Assembly: GCA_026125385.1 (NCBI GenBank)
Contig: JAHCLG010000010.1
Span: 20,092 to 84,091, forward strand
DNA: 64,000 nt
Reading direction: 5' to 3'
Source of the DNA: Legionellales bacterium
Lineage (GTDB): Bacteria; Pseudomonadota; Gammaproteobacteria; JAHCLG01
Shown: positions 54,217-63,841 of the stretch, in pieces
Position numbering within the stretch: the stretch's first letter is position 1
How the letters are laid out: each line of letters starts with the position of its first letter
The notes under the pieces: model-generated
Database searches by the model: none
Told to the model about the DNA's origin: nothing
Seen by the model: only the letters and a program-made list of their open reading frames with translations
Program-made: the position numbers and the translations under genes

Positions 54217-54987
54217 TTATTTACTCACATCAAAAAAATTATCGCTGGTTTGATAATGGATATCCCAACGCCATAAACTAAAATTGGTATTTTTATCGTA
54301 AATATCCAGTTGCTCTTGCTGTTTTAATTTTTTTACTAAAAAAATGGAAATTGGTAATACGATAATTTCAATCATGATTTTAATCAGCCATAAGACGATA
54401 ATAAATTCGATTAATTGTGGTGTTGGCATGACGTGCCAAAATGCGATAACACAAAATAATAAGCTATCTAATCCAGCCGCGCATAGTGTGGATACCACAA
54501 AACGCAGTGCGATATAGTTTCCCTGCATTTTAATTTTGAGTTTGGCTAAAATATACGAATTAATCGGTTCACATAATAAATAACTTACAATGGAGGCGAC
54601 AATAATGCGAGTATTAAATTCTAAAATTTTGTCAATCATTGGATTTAAATGTGCAAAACTGGGACTGGGCAAATGAATGATAATTTGGCTGTAGCCAATG
54701 TAAATTAAATTAAATAATAACCCCGCCCAAATGGCACGCCTGGCGTGTTTATAGCCATAGACTTCGGTAATTAAATCGGATAACACAAAGGTGAGTGGGT
54801 AAATCAGCGTGCCCGCATCGGTATTAAAACCGAATAACACAATAAATCGGCAATCAAACCAATTCGCCAGTAAAATTGCCACCGTATAGCTTAAGGTTAA
54901 AAACCATAAATAATGAAAACCACTTGCAATATTATTGCTGATCGATGGTGTCTTGAGATTTGGCTTGGCGTTTACGTTCGTCTTCAT
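54217..54987 (-). CDS. Queuosine-precursor transporter (YhhQ/VUT family)
   Basis: A 256-residue membrane protein with about six helices. Family marks: LLANWFDCRFIVLFGFNTDAGTLIYPLTFVLSDLITEVYGYKHARRAIWAG, the hallmark of YhhQ/DUF165 proteins. They import 7-cyano- or 7-aminomethyl-7-deazaguanine for queuosine in tRNA. The only plausible ATG (54987) is inside cydX, giving a 55-base out-of-frame overlap with that gene. Translation may therefore be coupled to the cyd operon. Confidence 0.9.
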   Translation of the reverse strand: MKTNVNAKPNLKTPSISNNIASGFHYLWFLTLSYTVAILLANWFDCRFIVLFGFNTDAGTLIYPLTFVLSDLITEVYGYKHARRAIWAGLLFNLIYIGYSQIIIHLPSPSFAHLNPMIDKILEFNTRIIVASIVSYLLCEPINSYILAKLKIKMQGNYIALRFVVSTLCAAGLDSLLFCVIAFWHVMPTPQLIEFIIVLWLIKIMIEIIVLPISIFLVKKLKQQEQLDIYDKNTNFSLWRWDIHYQTSDNFFDVSK

Positions 54988-55070
54988 AATGTAATTCTAA
55001 CCACATGGCATTTAAAATCGAAAATGCGCACGCTAAACCAAGACCTAATACCCATGAAAAATACCACATA
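54933..55070 (-). CDS. cydX: CydX-type small subunit of cytochrome bd oxidase
   Basis: A 45-residue single-helix protein beginning MWYFSWVLGLGLACAFSILNAMWLE, the CydX signature, with a charged tail (LHYEDERKRQAKSQD). It binds CydA and stabilises its haems. The start is one base after the cydB stop, so it completes the cydABX operon. Missed by ordinary gene calling because of its size and its overlap with the queuosine-precursor transporter gene. Confidence 0.95.
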
Positions 55071-55071
55071 A

Positions 55072-56214
55072 TTAATATACCCCGTGTTCATCGCTGGTGA
55101 TATCGTTCGCTGTGACTTTGCCGCGCAACACATAATAAACCCACGAAGTATACATTAACACGATGGGTAATAAAATGAGGGTGGCAACCAGCATAATAAA
55201 TAAAGTGGATTGACTTGAAGAGGCATCCCACACAATTAAACTCATATTAGGATTTGTAGTCGATGGTAATAAAAAAGGAAACATACTAAATCCCACGGTT
55301 AAAATAATTCCTAGAATGGAAATTCCACTTGATAAAAATGCGAATCGCGAAAATTTAGCAAAAAGCAATACGATGATTGCGCCAAAAAATCCCAGTGCAG
55401 GCGCTAACATAAAATAAGGATATTGATGATAATTATTTAACCACGCGCCCACGCTCTGCGTCACCGTTTTATAAAGAGGATTCGAGGGTTCGGCAAAATC
55501 TATGGCATTGCTAACTTGATAACCTTGGATACCTTTGGCAATCCAGATCCCTCCGATGGCAAATAAAATAATGACCAACAACGCGCAACTTCGTGAAATA
55601 GTATAAGCGCGTTGATGAATGCGATCGGTGGTTTTTACCGCGACATATAATCCACCGTGCATGGCTAACATAAAAGCACTTAATAATCCACATAATAAAG
55701 CAAAGGTATTAAATAACTCGAAAAAATTACCCGTGTAAAATGCGCGTAAATCCTGATCAAAATGAAAAGGAATGCCTTGCAAAACATTACCAATCGCCAC
55801 ACCAAATACCACTGCGGTTAATAATGCACTCACCGCGAGTAAATAATCCCACGTATAACGCCAACGCAGTGCAGGCATTTTGCTGCGATATTTAAAAGCC
55901 ACTGGACGAATAATAAAACAAAATAATAATAGCAGCATGGCCAAATAAAAACTTGAAAAACTGACGGCGTATAAACTCGGCCACGCTGCAAAAATTGCAC
56001 CGCCGCCTAAAATAAACCACACTTGATTGCCTTCCCACACTGGCCCCACGGTGTTAATCGTGATGCGCCGTTCCAAATCGGTACGTGCCACCAAAGGCAA
56101 TAGCATTGCCGCCCCAATATCAAAACCATCCATCACGGCAAAACCAATGATTAAAATACCGAGTAATAACCACCAAATAATCCGTAACTCAGGGTAAGTT
56201 AATGGCACATGCAT
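55072..56214 (-). CDS. cydB: Cytochrome bd ubiquinol oxidase subunit II
   Basis: A 380-residue membrane protein with about eight or nine helices. Family features: WWLLLGILIIGFAVMDGFDIGAAMLLP at the N-terminus, GPVWEGNQVWFILGGGAIFAAWP and later SWVYYVLRGKV. It starts one base after the cydA stop with AGGAGAAC upstream, so the ATG at 56214 is preferred to the longer frame from 56253. With CydA it forms the high-affinity terminal oxidase used at low oxygen. Confidence 0.97.
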   Translation of the reverse strand: MHVPLTYPELRIIWWLLLGILIIGFAVMDGFDIGAAMLLPLVARTDLERRITINTVGPVWEGNQVWFILGGGAIFAAWPSLYAVSFSSFYLAMLLLLFCFIIRPVAFKYRSKMPALRWRYTWDYLLAVSALLTAVVFGVAIGNVLQGIPFHFDQDLRAFYTGNFFELFNTFALLCGLLSAFMLAMHGGLYVAVKTTDRIHQRAYTISRSCALLVIILFAIGGIWIAKGIQGYQVSNAIDFAEPSNPLYKTVTQSVGAWLNNYHQYPYFMLAPALGFFGAIIVLLFAKFSRFAFLSSGISILGIILTVGFSMFPFLLPSTTNPNMSLIVWDASSSQSTLFIMLVATLILLPIVLMYTSWVYYVLRGKVTANDITSDEHGVY

Positions 56215-56215
56215 G

Positions 56216-57754
56216 TTAAGCGTTCTCCTGCTGCGTGAGGTGAGTGGGCCCAAGGCGAATATATTTCACCATTAAAAATAATTCGACGATTAATAATATC
56301 GTGTAATACGAAATAAATCCGACCAGTGAAATCAGCAACTCTTTGACACTGAGTGAGGATACACCCATAAAGGTGGGTAAAATTCCTTCGATTAACCACG
56401 GTTGCCGACCATATTCCGCCACAAACCATCCCAATTCACTGGCAAGCCACGGCAGTGGTAAACTGCATAAGGCTAACCATAAAAACCACCGTGAGGTTGT
56501 TAAACGTCGGCGTGAGGCTAAATAAAATCCCGCAGCAAATAAGAAAATAAAATAAAAACCCAAGCCAACCATGCCACGGAAAGCCCAAAATAGCGGTGCC
56601 ACTTGGGGCACGGTGCTCCACGCTGCTTGATCGATTTGAGCGGGAGTGGCGTGAGTGATGTCGTCGGTGTAGCGTTTTAATAAAAATCCGTAACCTAAAT
56701 CGCGACTATTTTCTTCCAAGGTTTTTTGCGCTGCTAAATCATTTGGATTTTTTTGCAAGGCTTCCAACGCCGCATAGGCTTTGATCCCCGTTTGAATTTT
56801 CGCTTTATCGCGTTCGACCAAATCAACAATGCCTGGTAAAGGTGTGTCGAGTGAGCGCGTGGTAATTAAGCCTAACACAAAGGGTACGCGCAACGCGTAT
56901 TCGGTGCGATGTTGATCTTGTTGTGGGAAACCAAAAATCGTGAATGCCGCGGGCGCTTTTTCGGTGTGCCACATGCTTTCAATCGCTGCGATTTTCATGT
57001 GTTGATGTTCGGTGGCTAAATACCCACTTTCATCACCTAAGACGACGACTGATAATGCCGAGGCCAAGCCAAAAGACACCGCCACCGTTAAGGAGCGTTT
57101 GGCAATTTCGATGTGTTTGCCTCTTAAAAGATATAATGCGCTAATCGAAAGCACAAACATTGAGCCAGTCACATAACCCGCGCTAACTGTATGAACGAAT
57201 TTGGCTTGCGCTACTGGATTAAATAATAAATCGTAAAAACTCGAAATTTCCATGCGCATGGTGTGAAAATCAAAATGAGCGCCGACTGGATTTTGCATCC
57301 AGCCATTGGCAATTAAAATCCACAATGCCGATAAATTCGTGCCTAAGGCTAAAAACCAGGTTACTGCCAAATGCTGAACGCGTGATAATTTTTTCCAACC
57401 AAAGAAAAATAAACCCACTAACGTCGCTTCTAAGAAAAAGGCCATTAAGCCTTCAATCGCCAATGGTGCGCCAAAAATATCGCCGACAAAATGCGAGTAG
57501 TAAGACCAATTCGTACCAAATTGAAATTCTAGGGTAATTCCGGTCGCTACTCCCATCGCAAAATTAATTCCAAATAAGACGCCCCAAAATTTTGTCATGT
57601 CGCGCCAAATTTGCCGTCCGGTCATCACATACACGCTTTCCATGATGGCTAGCATCCATACTAAGCCTAGCGTGAGTGGCACAAAAATAAAATGATACAT
57701 GGCGGTCATGCCAAATTGTAAACGGGATAGGTTGACGAGTTCGGTGTTGATCAA
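56216..57754 (-). CDS. cydA: Cytochrome bd ubiquinol oxidase subunit I
   Basis: A 512-residue subunit with haem b558, b595 and d sites. Visible: LSRLQFGMTAMYHFIFVPLTLG with a haem His, FGINFAMGVATGITLEFQFGTNWS, the Q-loop region ending before VAPLFWAFRGMVGLGF, and EYGRQPWLIEGILPT. Length is slightly below the E. coli protein. First gene of the cydABX operon. A perfect FNR-type site 56 bases upstream suggests induction at low oxygen. Confidence 0.98.
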   Translation of the reverse strand: MINTELVNLSRLQFGMTAMYHFIFVPLTLGLVWMLAIMESVYVMTGRQIWRDMTKFWGVLFGINFAMGVATGITLEFQFGTNWSYYSHFVGDIFGAPLAIEGLMAFFLEATLVGLFFFGWKKLSRVQHLAVTWFLALGTNLSALWILIANGWMQNPVGAHFDFHTMRMEISSFYDLLFNPVAQAKFVHTVSAGYVTGSMFVLSISALYLLRGKHIEIAKRSLTVAVSFGLASALSVVVLGDESGYLATEHQHMKIAAIESMWHTEKAPAAFTIFGFPQQDQHRTEYALRVPFVLGLITTRSLDTPLPGIVDLVERDKAKIQTGIKAYAALEALQKNPNDLAAQKTLEENSRDLGYGFLLKRYTDDITHATPAQIDQAAWSTVPQVAPLFWAFRGMVGLGFYFIFLFAAGFYLASRRRLTTSRWFLWLALCSLPLPWLASELGWFVAEYGRQPWLIEGILPTFMGVSSLSVKELLISLVGFISYYTILLIVELFLMVKYIRLGPTHLTQQENA

Positions 57755-57809
57755 GGTAGTTCTCCGCGATGAAACTGCGAAATTATGGCGGTTAGTTTAG
57801 TACCGCGTG

Positions 57810-57823
57810 TTGATCTAGATCAA
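57810..57823. promoter_or_regulatory. FNR/ANR-type site upstream of cydA
   Basis: TTGATCTAGATCAA, a perfect match to the TTGAT-N4-ATCAA consensus and a full palindrome. It lies between divergent cydA and the glycosyltransferase gene, 56 bases from the cydA start. Confidence 0.82.
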
Positions 57824-57907
57824 GCTTGTTGTTAAATTTTCTTGCACAGAGCATACTGCCACCCTAGACTTAGCCGCAACATAGGTTGATTAATAGATAA
57901 GAAGATT

Positions 57908-58939
57908 GTGATCGAGTTAACACATAAACGCATCATCATCAGCAAGACCAATCAAATTGGCGATGTCATGCTGGCATTACCCATTGCCACTGCCTTAAAA
58001 CGATTAAATCCTAGGTGTCATATTATTTTTTTAGGGCGCAATTATACGCGTGGATTAATCGAACAGTATGCCAGTGTCGATGAATTTGCCGATTGGGAAG
58101 CAATGTCTAAACCATATATCAACGACACTATCGCGCAATTCAAAAAATTACGCGCGGATATCATTATTCATGTATATCCCCATCGCGAGATTGCCTATTG
58201 CGCGTATCGCGCTAAAATTCCCATTCGTCTTGGCACCTGGCGCCGATTATTTCACTGGCGCTACTGCAATCGCTGGATTAATTTATCTCGCCACAATGCG
58301 AATTTGCATGAAATGGAATTGGACATGAAATTTCTGCGCGCGTTTAACGATAAAACCGTGTATACCAAGAATAATTTACCGGATTTATTTTCTTTTAAGC
58401 CTTTTAATCGTCACTATCCCAGTTTGGATTTATTAAAAAACGATAAATATAATTTATTATTACAACCAAAAACTCGCGGCCAACACATTGAATGGTCTCC
58501 AAACCATTTTGCGCAATTAATCGCGTTATTACCGCCCGAACAATTTCGTATTTTTGTGATTGGCACGCCCCACGAAGGCGATTTAATTCGCGAAAAAATT
58601 CTGCAACCTTTTCCTCACGTGCATGACATGACCTTGAATATGAATCTGGAGGAATTAATTCATTTTATGGCGCACGCCGATGGGTTAATTTGCGCTTCCA
58701 CGGGTCCTATTCATATTGCCGCTGCCTTGGGGATTGATACGCTGGGTTTATACGCACCGATTAAACCCTTTGACGCTAGCCGCTGGGGACCAATTGGCAA
58801 ACGCGCACAGGTGTTGTGTATTGATAAGGTTTGTGAGGCTTGTCGCGATGGGCGAGCATGTGCGTGTGTGTTGACGATTGAGCCTCGAAGGGTGATGGGG
58901 GTGGTTTTGGGGTGGTGTGAAAGGAAATTAGTGAGATGA
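57908..58939 (+). CDS. Family 9 glycosyltransferase (heptosyltransferase-like)
   Basis: A 343-residue GT9 enzyme. Features: RIIISKTNQIGDVMLALPIATALK at the N-terminus (the family opens with this D/G-rich loop), LQPKTRGQHIEWSPNHFAQL, and the sugar-nucleotide site HADGLICASTGPIHIAAALGIDTLGLYAP. Such enzymes add heptose to lipopolysaccharide core. Start is a GTG; no ATG is near. The C-terminus has five Cys (VCEACRDGRACACV), unusual and possibly metal-binding. It overlaps the end of the convergent membrane-protein gene by 12 bases. Confidence 0.9.
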   Translation: MIELTHKRIIISKTNQIGDVMLALPIATALKRLNPRCHIIFLGRNYTRGLIEQYASVDEFADWEAMSKPYINDTIAQFKKLRADIIIHVYPHREIAYCAYRAKIPIRLGTWRRLFHWRYCNRWINLSRHNANLHEMELDMKFLRAFNDKTVYTKNNLPDLFSFKPFNRHYPSLDLLKNDKYNLLLQPKTRGQHIEWSPNHFAQLIALLPPEQFRIFVIGTPHEGDLIREKILQPFPHVHDMTLNMNLEELIHFMAHADGLICASTGPIHIAAALGIDTLGLYAPIKPFDASRWGPIGKRAQVLCIDKVCEACRDGRACACVLTIEPRRVMGVVLGWCERKLVR

Positions 58940-61495
58940 AATACTCCTGGCTACACCATAATCAGAAAATCCATCATGTTGATTTAATCGTGTCGGCGTA
59001 CTAATAGAACTTCTACGCATAATTGAATTCTGCTGATTAGAGGAAGAAGACGAAAAAAATCCCAACCAATTACAAAAACGATCGCAAAGCGTTGGTGATA
59101 AATTTCCTGTTTGACCTGATGATTCTACATGACGAGAAGTAGAAAGATTTGGCTGATTACCTTGATCTTTTTGATCTTCTTCATCAAATCGACTATCTGA
59201 ATTCTGCCGATCGAGGAATGGTTCTTGTAACGGACTAGCCTCACTAAAATTCGCAGAAGCAAATCCACACCATTTACTAGGACTTATTTCAGAACACCAA
59301 CGCGACAGTCGATTGCATAAACTATCTCGAGCAATATGAGCTTGAGCAACATTCTGTTCCGTCGGTAAGTGCGAATAATCTAGTAAATAACGAATCCCCG
59401 ATGTCAACAAATTAGGATATAAAGTTAATATTAATCCAGTCAGTCCACCTAAACTCACACCAGTCCAAAATAATCCCACAAAAGCAGCAATGGTACGGGC
59501 GGTTAATATGGCATCACATTTAATGTTCTGAAAACTCAAATTTTTATAAAAAACACCATACACACTTTCTGAGGAGCAAGGGGCTGCTACTTGTATATAA
59601 TCACCAAATTGACCATTGCGCCATAACACATATAAACCACTTTGCAAAAGATAATTCGCTAATTTCGTGGCGGGCAAAAATGCTGCGATAGCCCCAATGA
59701 CCACACCAATGGCTGCTCCTTTATAAGCAGTATTCCATTTTTGATCCAACCAGGCTTTAACTCTTTTAGCGGTGAGAGGAGCACCTTGCAGTTTTTTGCT
59801 GAGTTCATATTTACCTTCAGATTCTAGAAATTTTTCTAGCGCCAAGGTTTCCGTAAAAGTGAATTTTTGATTTTTGCTATCTGAATTATTAATTTTATCC
59901 TTCATCGTATTTGTTAAGTTATCTGAATTAATGCGCATCAGACCTTTTACTTCAATTAAATCTTCATCTGAAAAACCAGCGAGTGCTGCATATTCTTGCC
60001 GCGAATAATAACGAGTTAACAATAATCCGATGATCAATACTGCCAAAGCTTGTAATCCAAATAAAGAATACGCACTTGCAAACTCTGCAACGCCTATCCA
60101 AGCATTCATGATAATGCTAAGTTGAGAAGCGTCGCATAATGAGAAATCATCGCCATTCGGATCGGGATAATTTGACGTTACAATCGTTTTAAGCACATTG
60201 GCGAACGACCCACAATAATTTTGCGCAGCATACTCATCCACAAAATTAATTGCGCGGGCAAGCGATAATCCGGTGATCCATAGCAAATTAACGGTTTTTA
60301 ATACACTAGAAGTTGCATCATAAAATATTGTACGATTGGGATCGTTATACCAACTAAGAAAAGGTGTATTAATATTCTGACTAAACCAGGTTTTAAGTGT
60401 TGCAGAGTCTGGACGGAGTTTATCAATTAACGTAGCCGCACCATACGCAGCGCTTGCCAATAATGGCACAGCAAACATTGGTGCCGACATGCCAAGCCAG
60501 GGATAACTGGTTAACGTCATTAAATTTAATTGCGGATTAATATCACAAGATTGCACCAATAATTCAAAAATTTCACCACAGCCTAATTCTTCTTTTAATT
60601 GATGCGCTTTTTTCGCCATTAGGCTTAACCCAATCAATAAACCGACGGCCGATAAATTTTTAGTGTAGCTGTTAACATCTTGGTAATAACGGTTGATTGA
60701 TCTAACGTAACGAGCTATTGAGCTTTTTTGATAACCTTGGATATCTGTGATAATAGAATCGTCATTAATACTCTCTAATTTTGAGCTTAATTTTGCTAAG
60801 TCAAGACAATTATCTTTATTTTTCGCCATCGCATTTAAATTTAATTCATCGAGTTTAGCAAAAACCTCTAACCGTTTTTCTTTGAATTTCTCCAAATCTG
60901 TTATTAATTTTTTATTATGTTTAAGCTGATGATCGTTTTTTACTTTTGCAATTAATTTTGAAAACTCTTCTGGGGTGAGTGACTCTAATTGATTATCCAC
61001 AAAATTACTGTTTACTTGTCGTGCAATAGCATTTAAGTTAGTATCATTTATCGCTGGAAAATGTCGATGATTTTCTTGATAATACAATTTCCACAACGAC
61101 ATTTTAATAGTGCTTAATAACTCTTTTTTACTGCGCGTTTCTAAAAATTGTTTAATACCAGAAATTAAGACGGTAGGAATTAATAACAATACCAGAGGTG
61201 TGGTGATCCCAAAGGCTTCTTTGCGCACTGTTGCAGCATCCAATGCTAACGCATTTTTCACCACATCGGGGATTTCAAGGCGATAATCCAAGGTATTATA
61301 AAGATCGTATAATACCGCGCGATAAACGCTGACATAATCAATGATTGACAACACAGAAAAAACTTGTGAAAACACATTCCAAACTAACGTAAATGATTCA
61401 CTGACGATACCTGATAATTCTTGTTTTTCTAATTCGTCATTAATTGCTGCGAAGTCACTCTTACGTTTGGCATTTGCTTCTAAATCTTGAGCCAC
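58928..61495 (-). CDS. Large multi-membrane hypothetical protein
   Basis: An 855-residue protein with about ten or more hydrophobic segments spread from residue 25 to 700. Between them are charged helical regions (residues 130-265, Lys/Asp/Glu/Leu-rich coiled coil). The last 130 residues are soluble and Ser/Asn/Gln-rich, with EEDQKDQGNQP and a run of five Ser. There is no recognised transporter motif. Combined membrane helices and polar tail are reminiscent of effectors inserted into host membranes by intracellular bacteria, but this is not demonstrated. It seems monocistronic. Confidence 0.82.
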   Translation of the reverse strand: MAQDLEANAKRKSDFAAINDELEKQELSGIVSESFTLVWNVFSQVFSVLSIIDYVSVYRAVLYDLYNTLDYRLEIPDVVKNALALDAATVRKEAFGITTPLVLLLIPTVLISGIKQFLETRSKKELLSTIKMSLWKLYYQENHRHFPAINDTNLNAIARQVNSNFVDNQLESLTPEEFSKLIAKVKNDHQLKHNKKLITDLEKFKEKRLEVFAKLDELNLNAMAKNKDNCLDLAKLSSKLESINDDSIITDIQGYQKSSIARYVRSINRYYQDVNSYTKNLSAVGLLIGLSLMAKKAHQLKEELGCGEIFELLVQSCDINPQLNLMTLTSYPWLGMSAPMFAVPLLASAAYGAATLIDKLRPDSATLKTWFSQNINTPFLSWYNDPNRTIFYDATSSVLKTVNLLWITGLSLARAINFVDEYAAQNYCGSFANVLKTIVTSNYPDPNGDDFSLCDASQLSIIMNAWIGVAEFASAYSLFGLQALAVLIIGLLLTRYYSRQEYAALAGFSDEDLIEVKGLMRINSDNLTNTMKDKINNSDSKNQKFTFTETLALEKFLESEGKYELSKKLQGAPLTAKRVKAWLDQKWNTAYKGAAIGVVIGAIAAFLPATKLANYLLQSGLYVLWRNGQFGDYIQVAAPCSSESVYGVFYKNLSFQNIKCDAILTARTIAAFVGLFWTGVSLGGLTGLILTLYPNLLTSGIRYLLDYSHLPTEQNVAQAHIARDSLCNRLSRWCSEISPSKWCGFASANFSEASPLQEPFLDRQNSDSRFDEEDQKDQGNQPNLSTSRHVESSGQTGNLSPTLCDRFCNWLGFFSSSSSNQQNSIMRRSSISTPTRLNQHDGFSDYGVARSISSH

Positions 61496-61712
61496 GATAT
61501 TCTCTACCCTGTTTTTTTGTTATTCTACGAGATTATCCAAAGAACACGAATAGTAAAGGAATTCCATGCAATTAGCAAAACTATTACTCTTGCATTGTCT
61601 ATAATATCCAGTAAAATAGCGTGTTTTTCCGTGCTGCAACAACGAAACTACTTGCACTTTGGGCTAAGGTGTTGAAAAATTAAAGCAAATAAGAATTAAA
61701 TAGGACACCATA

Positions 61713-62177
61713 TTGAAACGATACATTTGGTCTTGGATATTGATTGCGACGCCCTTTCTGGTGTATTTAACACCAGCCCATGCTTCTTTATCCCAAGGAA
61801 ATATCAGCATCGAGGAAATCATTACGCTACCCAATGGCTCTCCATACTATCCTATTCACTCTATTTTGGTTTATGCAGGTACATCCCTAGACTCTTGCTC
61901 AGATTTAACACTCGTAAAAACAATCAATAGTGATAATAATAACCATATCATGGTTTTTAATGGCGCTTCTCAAATCAGCGTGCCTGCTGATTTATCTAAT
62001 TATCTCCCACCCCAAGCTCAAACTTTTTATACTTGTTTCCGCCTCGATTTTCAACATACAGCTGATGGAAAAATCTATTCCAGCAATCCTGTAAAAATCC
62101 GCTGGAATTCCAGTTTAGCTCAGTACGAAGATAATGCGGGCTCAAATTCCATTACGCTTTCTGTAAATTTTGATTAA
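61713..62177 (+). CDS. Secreted hypothetical protein
   Basis: A 154-residue protein that starts with TTG after AGGA. Signal peptide KRYIWSWILIATPFLVYLTPAHA, cleavage probably after AHA near residue 24. The mature part is beta-rich and Asn/Ser-rich with two Cys (LDSCSDLTL, FYTCFRLDF) likely forming a disulfide. I recognise no family. It is isolated upstream of asnS and has a size and build similar to small periplasmic proteins of unknown role. Confidence 0.75.
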   Translation: MKRYIWSWILIATPFLVYLTPAHASLSQGNISIEEIITLPNGSPYYPIHSILVYAGTSLDSCSDLTLVKTINSDNNNHIMVFNGASQISVPADLSNYLPPQAQTFYTCFRLDFQHTADGKIYSSNPVKIRWNSSLAQYEDNAGSNSITLSVNFD

Positions 62178-62272
62178 TCCTATCCCTGCTCTATATCAAT
62201 TACCCCTTGTCCAAATCCCAAAAATCAGGATAATGCCACTTTATAATTTTGTTTAACCAACGAGACTCTAGC

Positions 62273-63670
62273 ATGACCACCACCATTCACCACGCCTTAA
62301 ACGGCACGATTTCCGCAGGCAGCACCGTCACGATTCAAGGCTGGGTGCGCACGCGGCGCGATTCCAAAGCGGGATTGTCTTTTTTAACGATTTACGATGG
62401 TTCGTGCTTTGCCAGCATTCAAGTGGTGGCGGCAGCGCAGTTAGACAATTACACTTCCGAGATTTTACGGTTAACTGCGGGTTGCTCGGTGAGCATCACC
62501 GGCACGTTAACGGAATCACCCGGGCAGGGACAACAAGTTGAAATTCAAGCGCAACGTGTCGTCGTGGTTGGGTGGGTAGAAAATCCCGATACTTATCCCA
62601 TTTCACCCAAACATCACAGTTTAGAATATTTGCGTGAAGTGGCACATTTGCGCCCGCGCACCAATACCATTGGCGCCGTCACTCGCATTCGCCATGCCGC
62701 CATGCAATCGATCCATCGTTTTTTAAATCAACAAGGCTTTTATTGGATCGCAACACCCATCATCACTCAAAGCGATTGTGAAGGTGCGGGAGAATTATTT
62801 CGCGTCAGCACCTTAGATTTAATGAATTTACCACGCACAGAAAAAGGTGCTATCGATTTTAATCAAGATTTTTTTGGCCGCGAAACGTTTCTGACCGTCT
62901 CTGGGCAATTAAATGTCGAAACCTATTGTTGTGCCTTATCAAAAGTGTATACCTTTGGCCCCACCTTTCGTGCTGAAAATTCCAACACCTCGCGACATCT
63001 AGCCGAATTTTGGATGATTGAACCGGAAATTGCTTTTGCCGATTTAAACGATGCAGCGCAATTAGCCCAACAATTATTAAAAACAGTTTTTAGCGATATA
63101 TTGAATGAGCGCGGAGATGATATGGCGTTTTTTGCTGAGCGCGTCGAAAAAACCTGTATTCAGCGTTTAGAACATATTATTCACGCTGAATTTGAGCGCA
63201 TTGATTATACGGATGCCATCACGATTTTAGAAAAATCCTCGAAATCATTTGAATTTCCCGTTTCTTGGGGCATGGATTTGCAAACCGAACACGAGCGTTT
63301 TCTTGCCGAAGAATATGTAGGCCGTCCAGTGATTGTGATGAATTATCCCAAAGCAATCAAAGCATTTTACATGCGGCAAAACGACGATAATAAAACCGTG
63401 GCCGCCATGGACGTGCTCGCCCCCGGCATTGGTGAAATCATTGGTGGCAGCCAACGGGAAGAACGTTTGGATAAACTAGAACAACGTTTTGATGAGATGA
63501 AGCTCGATAAACAGCATTATTCTTGGTATTTAGATTTACGTCGCTACGGCACCGTGCCGCATGCGGGGTTTGGTTTAGGGTTTGAACGCTTGATCAACTA
63601 CATCACCGGTCTTGCCAATATCCGTGATGTGATAGCGTTTCCTCGCACGCCCAGGAATGCCGATTTCTAG
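62273..63670 (+). CDS. asnS: Asparaginyl-tRNA synthetase
   Basis: A 465-residue class IIb synthetase. The OB-fold anticodon-binding domain (residues 15-110) contains [26 protein letters not shown]. The catalytic domain has motif 2 [25 protein letters not shown] and motif 3 [24 protein letters not shown] separates AsnRS from AspRS. It charges tRNA-Asn. The ATG at 62273 gives the normal N-terminus; an in-frame start at 62249 adds eight unconserved residues. Confidence 0.97.
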   Translation: MTTTIHHALNGTISAGSTVTIQGWVRTRRDSKAGLSFLTIYDGSCFASIQVVAAAQLDNYTSEILRLTAGCSVSITGTLTESPGQGQQVEIQAQRVVVVGWVENPDTYPISPKHHSLEYLREVAHLRPRTNTIGAVTRIRHAAMQSIHRFLNQQGFYWIATPIITQSDCEGAGELFRVSTLDLMNLPRTEKGAIDFNQDFFGRETFLTVSGQLNVETYCCALSKVYTFGPTFRAENSNTSRHLAEFWMIEPEIAFADLNDAAQLAQQLLKTVFSDILNERGDDMAFFAERVEKTCIQRLEHIIHAEFERIDYTDAITILEKSSKSFEFPVSWGMDLQTEHERFLAEEYVGRPVIVMNYPKAIKAFYMRQNDDNKTVAAMDVLAPGIGEIIGGSQREERLDKLEQRFDEMKLDKQHYSWYLDLRRYGTVPHAGFGLGFERLINYITGLANIRDVIAFPRTPRNADF

Positions 63671-63695
63671 AGCGTGAATAAAGCAGTCTTGGCAT

Positions 63696-63841
63696 CTATG
63701 CTTTATCCTTATTTTTCGAACTCACTTTCCTTTTTAGTGACAGCAAGCGGGTCGCATCAAATCGATCTATTTGAGCAACCTGTCGATAGTGCATGGTGGT
63801 ACCAATATCACTATGTCCGGCATTTTCTTGCGCAACGTTAA
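63696..63841 (-). pseudogene. Tyrosine-recombinase C-terminal remnant
   Basis: A frame without start codon encoding AQENAGHSDIGTTMHYRQVAQ and a basic tail before a stop at 63696. GHSDIGTT-HY is the C-terminal block of phage-type integrases that contains the catalytic His/Trp position and the nucleophile Tyr. Upstream (63838-63999) an out-of-frame 53-codon frame (ATG at 63999) continues off the window; it may be a further decayed part of the same gene or unrelated. The remnant shows that a mobile element once lay downstream of asnS. Confidence 0.55.
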
